From DASPOJ01 sp050014395 (GTDB taxonomy: Bacteria > Acidobacteriota > Terriglobia > Acidiferrales > UBA7541): a DNA stretch of 64,000 nucleotides. The stretch covers positions 17,026-81,025 of the forward strand of contig JBEKDK010000003.1 in the NCBI GenBank assembly GCA_050014395.1, in the 5' to 3' direction. The notes under the pieces are model-generated. The model ran no database searches and had not been told where the DNA came from. It saw only the letters and a program-made list of their open reading frames with translations. The translations under genes and the position numbers were made by a program. This document shows, in pieces, positions 35,211 through 44,735 of this stretch. The first letter of the stretch is position 1. Each line of letters begins with the position of its first letter.

Positions 35211-35939
35211 TCACATCGAGCGCACGGGCATGCGTACGACGTCGTCCACCGCGAAAATTTCCTTCACCACAAACCCTTCGGCGTACTGCACCCCGATCAT
35301 GTGCCCGTAGCGGCGGGCGTACAGGTTCATCCGCTGCTCCAACTGATCGAGCGGCAGCCAAACCTTGGAGCTTTTTTCACGCGCAGCGGCGTGGAACTGC
35401 GACGCATAGGCCAGCACTGCACGCCGCCGCTGCTCGTAATAGTTCGTGATGTCTACGGCAAACGTGGGCCTCACATCGGCATACGAGGCGGCGTAGATAA
35501 TTTTGAACGGGCGAAACGCTTCGCCCTCCAGCGCGTAATTCTTCAGGCCGGCGATGAAGCACGCTTCATAGCCGAGCTCGGACGCGATGTAGTGATCCGG
35601 ATGCCGGCCCTTCCAATACGGCAGGATCACAGTGTGCGGCTGAAACTCGCGGATGACCTTGGCGATGGCCTCTTTGTATTCATCGCAAACGCGCAGATGC
35701 GCGTCGGGAAGAGAGAGATTGCGGCGCATCGCAACACGCAAAATCTTCGCGGCGCGCGCCGCTTCGCGCAGCCGCGTTTGCGGCGTGCCGCGCGTGCCGG
35801 TTTCGCCTTCGGTCAGGTCGAGTATGCCGGCGCGGTATCCTGCCGCCGCCATCGCCAGCAGTGTGCCGCCGCAGGTTAGCTCCACATCGTCCGGATGCGG
35901 AGCGATTGCCAGTAGATCAAGTTTCATTTTCATCGCCAT
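35211..35939 (-). CDS. bshB1: Bacillithiol-type N-acetylglucosaminyl malate deacetylase (PIG-L family)
   Basis: A zinc-dependent deacetylase of the LmbE/PIG-L family; in bacillithiol synthesis it deacetylates GlcNAc-malate. 242 residues. Zinc ligands and catalytic residues are in IAPHPDDVEL (His and Asp-Asp near the N-terminus) and in the GRHPDH motif near the middle. The overall order and length match BshB1 closely. The N-terminus has three possible ATGs (35939, 35933, 35927). Other bsh genes are not in the window, so bacillithiol production is an inference. Confidence 0.87.
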   Translation of the reverse strand: MAMKMKLDLLAIAPHPDDVELTCGGTLLAMAAAGYRAGILDLTEGETGTRGTPQTRLREAARAAKILRVAMRRNLSLPDAHLRVCDEYKEAIAKVIREFQPHTVILPYWKGRHPDHYIASELGYEACFIAGLKNYALEGEAFRPFKIIYAASYADVRPTFAVDITNYYEQRRRAVLAYASQFHAAAREKSSKVWLPLDQLEQRMNLYARRYGHMIGVQYAEGFVVKEIFAVDDVVRMPVRSM

Positions 35940-36257
35940 AGTGTGAACGCTCGGGCATCGATTCTACCTTAATTCGTGTGCGCTCCAAGGCGAGCGCGCA
36001 CCGGGGCGGAACTGGCGATGCGATGCCGCTGTGGAACCGCGACTCGCGTCGCCCGTTTGAGCGGCTTGACACGCGGAGTAAACTAGTTCTGCCCCTCCCG
36101 CATCTTTCGGCAGTGCATTCTTTTCGCTCCGCGCGACATCCAATGTAATTGCGGAGAAGCGCGCGCCGCGAAAGCCAGCGAGCAGGAACGCGCGCAGCGC
36201 GGTGCTTAGAAGGGCACAAAGGTATCTTCGAATCCAAATTAGGTTTACAACACTCGC
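35940..36257 (+). other. Divergent intergenic region between bshB1 and topA
   Basis: These 318 bases hold no convincing gene. There is a TTGACA at 36066-36071 but no -10 at the proper distance after it. Promoters for both flanking genes must lie here but I cannot place them. No stable hairpin with a T run is seen. Confidence 0.5.
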
Positions 36258-38957
36258 ATGGCAAAATCGCTCGTTATCGTCGAATCGCCGGCTAAGGCCA
36301 AGACGATCAACAAATATTTGGGCCGCAATTTCAGCGTTAAGGCCTCTGTTGGTCACGTCATGGACCTGCCGAAGAAAGATATCGGCATTGTGTTGCCGCC
36401 CGACGACGAAAAGCCCAAGAAGAAAAAATCCAAGAAGCGCGCCGGCGCCAAGAAAAAGCCGGAAGTAAAAGTGCGTCGGTACAATCCGGCACAAATTTTT
36501 GAACCGACCTACGTCGTGATTCCCGGCAAAGATAAAGTTGTGAACGAGCTGCGCAAAGCCGCGTCAACCGCGGATGCCGTGTATCTGGCCGCTGACCCCG
36601 ATCGCGAAGGCGAGGCAATCTGCGCGCATCTGACGGAAGTTTTGACGATGCCGAAGGCCGAACTTTTCGATGGCTATGTGCCGGCCGTGAACCGCTGGGG
36701 CCGCAGAGGACGCCAGACCGCCGCGGAAACTGCGGAAGCTAAGACGAAAGCTCCGCCGGTGGCGGTTGACGTGCCGAAGGACATGCGGAAGAAGATTTTC
36801 CGCGTGATGTTCAACGAAATCACGCCCAAGGCGATTCGCGCGGCATTTGAATCCGCCGGCCAAGTGGACGAGCATTTGGTGGACGCGCAACAAGCGCGCC
36901 GCGTGCTTGATCGCATCGTGGGATACAAGATTTCGCCGCTCTTGTGGGACAAAGTGCGCCGCGGCCTTTCCGCAGGCCGCGTGCAAACAGTGGCGCTGCG
37001 CCTGATCGCCGAGCGCGAGCTGGAGATCAAGGCGTTCGTTCCCAAAGAATATTGGACCATCCACGCGCGCTTGCAAGCCGCCGAGCCCCCGATCTTTCAC
37101 GCCAAACTTTCCAGGTACAACGGCCAGGAAATCGAAATCTCCGACGGCGCGCACGCCGCCCGGATATTGAACGAGCTGAAGAATGCGCAGTGGCGAGTTT
37201 CAGAAGTCGTCCAGAAAGAAAAGCGCCGCACTGCCCCGCCGCCGTTCACCACATCCAAACTCCAGCAAGCTGCGTATGACCGTTTGCGCTACACGGCGAA
37301 GCGCACCATGGGAATTGCGCAGAAATTGTACGAGGGCGTTGCGTTGGGCGAAGAAGGCTCGGTCGCCCTGATCACTTATATGCGCACCGATTCCGTGCGG
37401 GTGTCGAACGACGCGCTGGACCAAGTGCGCGCTCTGATTCCCCAGCAGTACGGCCCGGAGTATCTGCCGGAGAAGCCCAACTACTATCGCGGCAAAAAAG
37501 ACGCGCAGGATGCCCACGAAGCGATTCGTCCCACAGACGCCGCGCGAACACCGGATTCCGTGCGCCGGTATTTGGACGACGAAGCGTTCAAGCTGTACCA
37601 ACTCATTTGGCAGCGTTTCGTCGCGTCGCAAATGGTTCCCGCGGTCTTCGACCAAACGACGATCGATGTCTCCGCCGGAGACTACATGTTCCGCGCGTCC
37701 GGATCCGTTGAAAAATTCGCTGGATTCCTGGCAGCCTATCGCTCGGGCGAAGAAGATCTGGAAAAGGGCGATGACACGGATGAAGAAGGCAAGCGTCTGC
37801 CGCGCGTGAGCGAAAACGAGATCCTGAAGCTGGCCGCGCTCGAACCGGCCGATGGAAACGACGCCACGCCCCCCGTGCGTTCCGAACAGCATTTCACGGA
37901 GCCGCCTCCGCGTTACACCGAAGCGACGCTGGTGAAAGAGCTGGAAGAAGAAGGCATCGGGCGGCCCTCCACATACGCCGCCATCATCTCCACGATTGTC
38001 GAGCGCGAATACGTCACCAAAGAAATGGGGCGCTTCACTCCGACAATGCTCGGCGAAAAAGTCAGCGTCCTGCTGGTGAAAAGCTTCGGGGATGTTTTTG
38101 ACCCGGGATTCACCGCGCGCATGGAAGAGGAGTTGGACGAAGTCGAAGAAGGCAAGCTGCCCTGGAAGGAAGCCGTCGGCGAATTCTATACGCGCTTCAT
38201 GAAGGATCTGGGCGTCGCTCGCGAGGACATGCAGTCGTACAAAAAAGGAATCGAGACCACCGAACTCTGCCCGAAATGCGAGAAGGGACATCTGCTCGAG
38301 CGCATCAGCCGCAATGGATTTTTCATGGGTTGTGACCGCTATCCGGATTGCGATTACACCCGCGACCTTTCGCCCGAGCTCCCCACCGATGGCGACCATC
38401 CGAGCGTTGCTTGCCCGGAATGCGGCAAGGAGATGGTGATCAAGCGCGGCCGATTCGGAACGTTTCTGGCCTGCAGCGCGTACCCGGAATGCAAGACGAC
38501 GCGCCGGCTGATCCAGGGAACGCGCAAGGCGCACGCGCCCGACGAATTGCTGGAAGAAAATTGTCCCGACTGCGGAAAGCAGCTCGTGCGCAAGCACGGC
38601 CAGTACGGCGAATTCATCGGATGCACCGGCTATCCGAAGTGCAAATATATCCGCGCGAAAACGCTGGGCATCGTCTGCCCGAGATGCGGCACCGGAGAAT
38701 TGCTCGAGCGCATGGCGAAAAAGGGGCGCCGCCGCGTTTTTTACGGCTGCAATCGCTACCCGGCCTGCGATTTTACCAGTCCCCACAGGCCTATCGCGGA
38801 ACCCTGCCCGAAATGCGGAGCGCCGTTCGTCGTCGAAAAAATCAGCAAGTACGGCGCCGTGCGCGCGTGCGTGAAGGAAGGCTGTGATTGGGAAGCGCCG
38901 ATGCCCGAACAACAACCTGCCGTCGCGCCCGAGGTGATTGCCTCGGCCACCACTTGA
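36258..38957 (+). CDS. topA: DNA topoisomerase I
   Basis: Type IA topoisomerase that relaxes negative supercoils. 899 residues. The Toprim domain begins VIVESPAKAKTINKYLG and contains DPDREGEA; the active-site tyrosine is in LITYMRTDSVRVS. Two unusual insertions are present: a Lys-rich stretch (about 52-75) inside Toprim and about 40 residues (about 140-175) with RWGRRGRQT between LTEVL and the FRVMFNEIT segment. The C-terminus has five C4-type zinc fingers (from about 670 on; pairs such as CPKC, CPEC, CPDC, CPRC, CPKC) against three in E. coli. The last finger spacing is irregular. It precedes xerC by 43 bases. Confidence 0.97.
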   Translation: MAKSLVIVESPAKAKTINKYLGRNFSVKASVGHVMDLPKKDIGIVLPPDDEKPKKKKSKKRAGAKKKPEVKVRRYNPAQIFEPTYVVIPGKDKVVNELRKAASTADAVYLAADPDREGEAICAHLTEVLTMPKAELFDGYVPAVNRWGRRGRQTAAETAEAKTKAPPVAVDVPKDMRKKIFRVMFNEITPKAIRAAFESAGQVDEHLVDAQQARRVLDRIVGYKISPLLWDKVRRGLSAGRVQTVALRLIAERELEIKAFVPKEYWTIHARLQAAEPPIFHAKLSRYNGQEIEISDGAHAARILNELKNAQWRVSEVVQKEKRRTAPPPFTTSKLQQAAYDRLRYTAKRTMGIAQKLYEGVALGEEGSVALITYMRTDSVRVSNDALDQVRALIPQQYGPEYLPEKPNYYRGKKDAQDAHEAIRPTDAARTPDSVRRYLDDEAFKLYQLIWQRFVASQMVPAVFDQTTIDVSAGDYMFRASGSVEKFAGFLAAYRSGEEDLEKGDDTDEEGKRLPRVSENEILKLAALEPADGNDATPPVRSEQHFTEPPPRYTEATLVKELEEEGIGRPSTYAAIISTIVEREYVTKEMGRFTPTMLGEKVSVLLVKSFGDVFDPGFTARMEEELDEVEEGKLPWKEAVGEFYTRFMKDLGVAREDMQSYKKGIETTELCPKCEKGHLLERISRNGFFMGCDRYPDCDYTRDLSPELPTDGDHPSVACPECGKEMVIKRGRFGTFLACSAYPECKTTRRLIQGTRKAHAPDELLEENCPDCGKQLVRKHGQYGEFIGCTGYPKCKYIRAKTLGIVCPRCGTGELLERMAKKGRRRVFYGCNRYPACDFTSPHRPIAEPCPKCGAPFVVEKISKYGAVRACVKEGCDWEAPMPEQQPAVAPEVIASATT

Positions 38958-39000
38958 TCTCGTTCGTGAATCGGAACCGGCGCGTGGTAGAGGGCCCGCC

Positions 39001-39978
39001 ATGTCGCACAAGCCAGAGCTAAAACAACAGATCGCGCGCTACCTGGAGTATTTGCATTCGGTCCGTAACGCGTCGCCGAGCACGCTCCGGAATTATCAAG
39101 CCGATCTTCTCGATTTTGTTGAGTGCCTATCGCCGCCCGGCGTGCCGCCCCTTACGCTCGGCAAGATCGACCATCGCACAATTCGCGAATTCCTCGGACA
39201 TCTGCACGATCGCGGCTTGCAAAAAAGTTCCATCGCGCGAAAGCTGGCCTCGTTACGTTCGTTCTTCCGATACTGCGTGCGCGACGGCCGCTTGGAGAAC
39301 AGCCCCGCGCGCTTAGTGGCCACTCCCAAACTGCCCAAGCGCGTGCCCAGGGTTTTGAGCGCCGAGCAGATGAACGGTTTCCTCGATCGAATGTCCGCCG
39401 CCGGCGAGGACGCATTGGCTGGAAAACAGTCTCGGCGCGGCGCCGTGGAAAATGAGGCGCATTTGCTCGTGAAGCGCGATCTCGCCTTGCTCGAACTTCT
39501 CTATGCGTCCGGTCTGCGCGTCAGCGAACTCACCGGCCTGAACATCGCCGATTTGGATCGCAAGGAAATGATGCTGCGCGTGCTCGGCAAGGGCAATAAG
39601 GAGCGCATCGTGCCGTTCGGCGCGAAAGCCGAACGTGCCATTGCCGCTTACTGGGAAGTTCGCGCCGGAATTTTGGAGCGCGCCACGGGTCGCCCCGATT
39701 CGCAGGCCGTGTTTTTGAACTACTCAGGGCAACGATTGACATCGCGTTCAGTCAATCGCATCCTCAAAAAGTATTCGCACCTGGTCAACGTGAATTGGAA
39801 TCTCCATCCTCACTCATTGCGCCACGCCTTCGCCACGCATCTTCTGGCCGATGGCGCCGATCTCCGCGCCATCCAGGAACTCCTCGGCCACCAATCGCTT
39901 TCCACCACGCAAAAATACACGCACGCCTCGATCCGCCAGTTGATGGAAGTCTACGATAAGGCTCACCCGCGCGCGTGA
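39001..39978 (+). CDS. xerC: Tyrosine recombinase XerC/XerD
   Basis: Site-specific recombinase resolving chromosome dimers at dif. 325 residues: an N-terminal core-binding domain (about 5-95), then the catalytic domain with Arg in ASGLRVSELTGL, Lys in VLGKGNKER, the HPHSLRHAFATHLL box (His and Arg), LLGHQSLSTTQKYTH with the second His, and the tyrosine nucleophile. An insertion (about 135-160) with GKQSRRGAVENE lies just before the Arg motif. ATG 39001 is preceded by GAGGG. Placement right after topA is common in this phylum and in Firmicutes. XerC versus XerD cannot be told from sequence alone here. Confidence 0.93.
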   Translation: MSHKPELKQQIARYLEYLHSVRNASPSTLRNYQADLLDFVECLSPPGVPPLTLGKIDHRTIREFLGHLHDRGLQKSSIARKLASLRSFFRYCVRDGRLENSPARLVATPKLPKRVPRVLSAEQMNGFLDRMSAAGEDALAGKQSRRGAVENEAHLLVKRDLALLELLYASGLRVSELTGLNIADLDRKEMMLRVLGKGNKERIVPFGAKAERAIAAYWEVRAGILERATGRPDSQAVFLNYSGQRLTSRSVNRILKKYSHLVNVNWNLHPHSLRHAFATHLLADGADLRAIQELLGHQSLSTTQKYTHASIRQLMEVYDKAHPRA

Positions 39979-40030
39979 TGTTCCACTCAGCGCCCGCTAT
40001 CGTCACGGATTTCTGGTTGGGGCGCCCCAT

Positions 40031-40054
40031 GTTCGCCCGCCCTTTGGGGCGAAC
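40031..40054 (+). terminator. Hairpin between convergent genes
   Basis: GTTCGCCC (40031-40038) pairs with GGGCGAAC (40047-40054), an 8-bp stem. It sits between the stop of xerC and the convergent low-complexity gene. There is no T run on either side, so it may be only a weak or bidirectional terminator. Confidence 0.45.
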
Positions 40055-40077
40055 GTGGAGATTTTGACTTCGATTAG

Positions 40078-42279
40078 TTACTCCGTCGAGATTTCCAAGA
40101 GCGCGCAAAGCCGCTCCCGAAAACTCGCGGAAACGAATGCTGTGTCGTCCGTGGAAACGCTGACGAAGCCCGCCAACCTGAGTCCACCGCCATCTTCGAT
40201 CGTCAGCGCCGCGCTCGGCTCTCCGGCGTCAAAGCGCGAGGACGTGGCGCCCAGCTGATTCACGGATTGCTGCATGTTCTTCTGCGTCTGATCGGCTGTG
40301 TGCTGTTGCTGTTGCAGCAGGCGTTGCGCATCCAGGTCCGGTTTCGCCACGGAGTCCGCCACCGGCACGGGACTTGCCGCCGGACCGGTGGGCAATCCCT
40401 GTTGGCCCCCGCTCTTCGCAAGTTGCCCGACGCCATCATCCACTTTTTCGTGCAGATGATTCGCCATGTCTTGCAGGTCCTGCACGGAAACCGAAACGCG
40501 CGTGCCCGCCGCGCAATCGCCTCTCTTGCTGCTGCGCACCGACACCTTAATTTTCTGATCCGCGTCCGGCGCGGTATCTACGCGCGTCACCACGTCTCCC
40601 GCACCGACCGCACACGCCGAGCCGTCCGGCGCCGCCGCGTCCAGCGTAATATCGGCGACGAACGTGCGCTCGGAGGGATTCAACGCATCCGGCACCACGT
40701 CGCCGCTCGGCGCGGTTCCGTTCATCGGCGTCAATGCATTCGGCGTGGAGTTCTTCTCGGCGTTCAGCTGCTCTGTGATTTCATCTGCAATCGCTTGTTT
40801 GGTCTCAGGTGTCAGCGGCGCCGCGGCGCCTCCCGTACCGTCGGCGCTCTCCCCGGACGCCGCCGGAATCGGCTGCGCGACCGGCGGCGCTTGCTGTTGC
40901 GCTTCGTACGAAGCCTTCAGCTCTTGCGCGATCACATAATCCGTCAGCCACAAAGACGCATCGGCATACGTTGGATACGGCGTGAAGTAATATCCGTAGT
41001 AGCCGTGCCACGGCCCCCAATTCCAAACGCACGTGATCGGCGCAGGCCACCGCTGCACGGTCCATGCATAAAACGCCGGCGCATAGTAGTAAGCCGGCGC
41101 GTAATGGTAGTAAATCGCTCCATGATAGTAGTAGCCGGGATAGGCGCGCGCGTACACTTTTCCGCCCGTCACGTAGGTTCTCTCCAGATAAGGCCGCCCA
41201 TTGCGCACGATCGGATGGTCCACGTAACCGTACTGCGATCCGACGCTGACAATGCGCGTGTGGTCCGCGCGTTCGGTGACGACCGTGCGCCCTCCGCTCG
41301 GCCCCAATCGAATCGTCGTATCGTGCGTGTGGATCGCTCGCACCTGCCCGCGTGAATCGAATCGCGCTTCGTCTCCACTCTTCGTCGTCAATCTCGTTGG
41401 CTTGCCCGCACTGCTGTATTCCGCGCGATCCCCGTTCGGACGCGTAACGCTTCGCGCCCCTTCCGCGTGATTTTCTCCAGCGCGGTTTTCTGCGGCATGG
41501 CTTTCCGGCGCGTGATTCTCCGCCGCACGATTCTCTCTCGCGCGGTTATCTTCCTCGTGGTTCTCCGCCGCGTGCGTCTCACGTGCGCTCGCTTCGGGCG
41601 CAGTTCTCTCCGGAGTTTTTCTTTCGCCCGGCGCCGCGCCCGCGCCTCGATTGCCCGCCGCCGGTTTGCTGTTGCTTCCGCCCAACAGCCCGGACGAGCC
41701 GCCCTCGTGACCCTTGTCTGTGCTCGTCAGGCCCTCGTTGCCCGCAGCGTTGTTCGCCGTCGCGTGGTTTTGCGTCGCGCCGTGCGCCTCGGTTCCCGGC
41801 TGCGTGGTCGCGCCAGGTTTCGCAGTCGAAGCCGTCTTTGTGGCAGTCGCCGGTTTCGATGTCGGGCCCGGTTTCGACGTCGAGGCAGTTTTCGGACCAC
41901 CCGAGGTCTTCGATGCAGAAGTGGTTTTCGATGCCGCAGCAGGCTTCGACGTCACCGCCGGCTTCGATTTGGAAACCGGTTTGGGCGCAGGAGCAGGTTT
42001 CGACGAAGGCGCTGGCTTGTGAAACGCCGACTTCCAAGCGGGAGTAGCCGTCGAGGAAGTCGCGGAATTTGTTCCTGTCGTGGTCTTCGCGCCCGCCGAC
42101 GGTTTCGGCGCGGGTCTCGGGGGCGGTGGCGTGGGTCTCGTCGGCGGAGCAGCGGGCTTGGTTACAACAGGAGTCTTCGGCTTCTGTGTCTGCGCGCGCG
42201 CAATCCCCGGCGCCAGCCCCAGAATTGCAGCCGCAATCCACAATCCCGCGATGCTTCCGATTGCCCGTGTCGAATTCAT
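40078..42279 (-). CDS. Secreted low-complexity protein, Lys/Pro, His/Glu and Tyr-rich
   Basis: A 733-residue exported protein, function unknown. Order: signal peptide (1-29, ending GIARA), Pro-rich part (32-60), repeats of the type SKPA/SKTx/TKTA (about 84-160), an Ala/Gly region, a repeat of HAAEN/NRAREN-like units (about 234-272), a beta-like part with SVTRPNGDRAEYSSAGKPTRLTTKSGDEARFDSRG (as in RHS-like or YD-like strands, about 276-345), a Tyr/Trp/Pro-rich stretch (about 376-445, e.g. YYYHGAIYYHY), and a C-terminal region (about 470-733) with few repeats. It sits downstream of pyrC on the same strand. It looks like a surface or matrix protein. Confidence 0.7.
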   Translation of the reverse strand: MNSTRAIGSIAGLWIAAAILGLAPGIARAQTQKPKTPVVTKPAAPPTRPTPPPPRPAPKPSAGAKTTTGTNSATSSTATPAWKSAFHKPAPSSKPAPAPKPVSKSKPAVTSKPAAASKTTSASKTSGGPKTASTSKPGPTSKPATATKTASTAKPGATTQPGTEAHGATQNHATANNAAGNEGLTSTDKGHEGGSSGLLGGSNSKPAAGNRGAGAAPGERKTPERTAPEASARETHAAENHEEDNRARENRAAENHAPESHAAENRAGENHAEGARSVTRPNGDRAEYSSAGKPTRLTTKSGDEARFDSRGQVRAIHTHDTTIRLGPSGGRTVVTERADHTRIVSVGSQYGYVDHPIVRNGRPYLERTYVTGGKVYARAYPGYYYHGAIYYHYAPAYYYAPAFYAWTVQRWPAPITCVWNWGPWHGYYGYYFTPYPTYADASLWLTDYVIAQELKASYEAQQQAPPVAQPIPAASGESADGTGGAAAPLTPETKQAIADEITEQLNAEKNSTPNALTPMNGTAPSGDVVPDALNPSERTFVADITLDAAAPDGSACAVGAGDVVTRVDTAPDADQKIKVSVRSSKRGDCAAGTRVSVSVQDLQDMANHLHEKVDDGVGQLAKSGGQQGLPTGPAASPVPVADSVAKPDLDAQRLLQQQQHTADQTQKNMQQSVNQLGATSSRFDAGEPSAALTIEDGGGLRLAGFVSVSTDDTAFVSASFRERLCALLEISTE

Positions 42280-42430
42280 CGCAGTCCCCCGCCTCGCTGG
42301 GCCGTTTCAATTCCGTGCCTGAGGGTCGTGCCAACGCGAGCAAGAAGATCTACGCCCCAGCCCAGGGCCGAGAGTGTACCGCAACGCGCGGGATCAAGTA
42401 ATGTTTTGTGGAATGTCCTTGGAGGTGGGC

Positions 42431-43705
42431 CTACCGGCGGTAAACCGCGCGCCCCGCCACAATCGTCGCCATCGGCCCGCCGCGGAATTCGCGTCCATCG
42501 AACGGCGTGTTCCGCGATTTGCTCGCGGATTCCGCGGCGCGAAACGTCCAGCGATGTTCGGTCGAAAAAATCGTCAAATCCGCGGGCTCGCCGACAGCAA
42601 CTCGCCGCTGCATTCCCAATACGCGCGCCGGCCCCACGGTGAATAGCTCGACCATTCGCCTCAGGCTGATTCGCTTCGTGTGCACAAGTTCCAGCGCAAG
42701 CCCCAGCGCAGTTTCAAATCCCGTCACGCCAAACGGCGCGCGATCGAATTCCACTTCCTTCGTCGCCGGCTCGTGCGGAGCGTGGTCCGTCGCAATCGCG
42801 TCCACGGTGCCGTCCGCCAATCCTTCCAGCAGCGCCTCGCGATCCTCGCGCGAACCCAGCGGTGGGTTCATCTTGCGATGCGTGTCGTAGCCGACCTCTT
42901 CATCGATCATCGTGAAGTGATGCGGCGTCACTTCGCATGAAACCGCCAGTCCCTTGTGCTTCGCCACGCGCACCATCTCCAGCGAAGCGTGCGCCGAAAG
43001 ATGCGCCACGTGGAATCGGCACCCGGTCAGTTCGGCCATCTGAATGTCGCGCCCCACGCCAATTGTTTCCGTCGCCGCGGGCATTCCGCGAATCCCGGTG
43101 CGAATCGACGCCGGCCCTTCGCGCATCGAAGCGCCCGCCGCCAGCGAGCTGTCCTCGCAGTGATCGATCACCGGCATCCCCAGTGAGCGGCAATAATCCA
43201 TCACCTGCCGCAGCAACTTCGCCGTCGCGATCGGATGCCCATCGTCGGACACTGCCACCGCGCCCGCCTTTTGCATCGCCGCAATTTCCGCCAGCGCCTC
43301 GCCCTTGCTTCCCAGAGACGCCGCGCCGATCGGCCACACGCGCGTGTGCCCCGCCGATTGCGCGCGCTCCACGATCGAGCGCGTGACCGACGCGTTGTCG
43401 TTCACTGGCCGCGTGTTCGGCATCGGGCACACCGCCGTGAATCCGCCGCGCGCCGCCGCTCGGGTCCCCGTTTCGATCGTTTCGGAATTTTCCCCACCCG
43501 GTTCGCGCAGATGGCAGTGCAGATCGATAAAGCCCGGCGCGACGATCATGCCGGTGGCGTCAATTTCATGTTCCGCGTCGCCGCGCGCGGCAATCGCGCC
43601 GGGGCGCTCCACGGCCACGATGCGCTCGCCCTCGATCAAAATATCGTGCGGAGCATCGGCGCCGCTCGCCGGATCGACCAGGCGACCTCCTCGAATCACC
43701 AACAT
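42431..43705 (-). CDS. pyrC: Dihydroorotase
   Basis: Third step of pyrimidine synthesis: carbamoyl-aspartate to dihydroorotate. 424 residues, class I bacterial type. Zinc ligands are visible in GFIDLHCHLREPG, VIDHCEDSSL, HVAHLSAH and ATDHAPHEPATK. The start is ATG 43705, 13 bases after the pyrB stop; a longer frame is open upstream but overlaps pyrB. Third gene of pyrR-pyrB-pyrC. Confidence 0.95.
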   Translation of the reverse strand: MLVIRGGRLVDPASGADAPHDILIEGERIVAVERPGAIAARGDAEHEIDATGMIVAPGFIDLHCHLREPGGENSETIETGTRAAARGGFTAVCPMPNTRPVNDNASVTRSIVERAQSAGHTRVWPIGAASLGSKGEALAEIAAMQKAGAVAVSDDGHPIATAKLLRQVMDYCRSLGMPVIDHCEDSSLAAGASMREGPASIRTGIRGMPAATETIGVGRDIQMAELTGCRFHVAHLSAHASLEMVRVAKHKGLAVSCEVTPHHFTMIDEEVGYDTHRKMNPPLGSREDREALLEGLADGTVDAIATDHAPHEPATKEVEFDRAPFGVTGFETALGLALELVHTKRISLRRMVELFTVGPARVLGMQRRVAVGEPADLTIFSTEHRWTFRAAESASKSRNTPFDGREFRGGPMATIVAGRAVYRR

Positions 43706-43718
43706 TTCGCGCTCGCGT

Positions 43719-44735
43719 TCAAGAAAATTCCTTCGGCGGGAATCCCTCGCCACCGTGCCCGATCAGCAGAAACAGCAGCGCCATGCGCACCGCGATTCCA
43801 TTCGTCACCTGCTCCAGCACGCACGATTGCGGACCGTCCGCCACCGCCGGATCGATTTCCAATCCGCGTATCATCGGCCCTGGATGCAGCATCAGCGCCC
43901 CCGGCCGCGCCAATCGCAACCGCTCCGGCGTCAATTGATAGCGCATCACGTATTCGTCGATCGGCAATTTCGGTTCGTGCAGCCGCTCCTGTTGCACGCG
44001 CAGCACGTTCACGATGTCCGCACCGTCCAGCGCTTCTTCGATCCGCGTCACGCGCCGCACACTGGCGCCGCTTCCGGCAATCCCATCCAGTTCCGCCGGC
44101 ACCCACATCGGCGGCCCGCACAATGTAATCCGGCAACCAAGTTTCGTAAGCAGATGAATGTTCGATCGCGCCACGCGGCTGTGCAGAATGTCGCCGACAA
44201 TCGTGACGTTCCATCCGTCCAGTCGCCCCAGCCGATCGCGAATCGTCAGTGCGTCCAGCAGCGCCTGCGTCGGATGTTCGTGCGTGCCGTCGCCCGCGTT
44301 CAACACCGGAATTTCCAAATGGCGCGCCACAAAATCCGCCGCGCCCGAAGAGGCGTGCCGCATCACGATGCAATCCGGCTTCATCGCGTCCAGCGTGCGC
44401 ACCGTGTCCAGCAGCGATTCGCCCTTTGACAAGCTCGACGATTCCGCCTGCAACTGCATCGCGTCCGCGCCCAGCCGGGCCGCCGCCGTGCCGAAACTGA
44501 TGCGCGTGCGCGTCGAAGCCTCGAAAAACGCCAGGCACACGGTTTTCCCGCGCAGCGTTGCGAGTTTTTTCAGCGGATGCCGCTGGATTTCCTGAAAGGG
44601 TTTGGCTTGATCTAGGAGAAAAGTGATTTCGTCCGCTGTGAGCGGCTCGATTGCCAGCACATCTTCAAATCGAAACGCCACGATTTCTTCGGGAGCGATC
44701 CGCGTCACGTCCGCGGATGTCTCCGGATGGATCAA
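43719..44735 (-). CDS. pyrB: Aspartate carbamoyltransferase, catalytic subunit
   Basis: Makes carbamoyl-aspartate from carbamoyl phosphate and aspartate. 338 residues by the TTG start chosen. The carbamoyl-phosphate site is FEASTRTRISF; HPTQALLDALT and MLHPGPMIRGLEI are the other family boxes. TTG 44735 overlaps the pyrR stop as TTGA and has GGAG eight bases upstream, which suggests coupling; an alternative GTG at 44708 gives 329 residues. No regulatory subunit (pyrI) is present. Second gene of the pyr operon. Confidence 0.94.
   Translation of the reverse strand: MIHPETSADVTRIAPEEIVAFRFEDVLAIEPLTADEITFLLDQAKPFQEIQRHPLKKLATLRGKTVCLAFFEASTRTRISFGTAAARLGADAMQLQAESSSLSKGESLLDTVRTLDAMKPDCIVMRHASSGAADFVARHLEIPVLNAGDGTHEHPTQALLDALTIRDRLGRLDGWNVTIVGDILHSRVARSNIHLLTKLGCRITLCGPPMWVPAELDGIAGSGASVRRVTRIEEALDGADIVNVLRVQQERLHEPKLPIDEYVMRYQLTPERLRLARPGALMLHPGPMIRGLEIDPAVADGPQSCVLEQVTNGIAVRMALLFLLIGHGGEGFPPKEFS

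Noticed and set aside
36066..36071. TTGACA in the bshB1-topA gap as a topA promoter
   Set aside because: No -10 box at 16-18 bases. A TAAACT is only seven bases away.
37200..39011. Long open frame of about 600 codons antisense to topA
   Set aside because: It mirrors the strong codon bias of topA, has no family similarity and overlaps the gene completely. A shadow of high GC coding.
41467..42642. Arg/Ser-rich open frame of 391 codons opposite the low-complexity secreted protein
   Set aside because: It is a by-product of repeats on the other strand; no start context and no recognisable protein.
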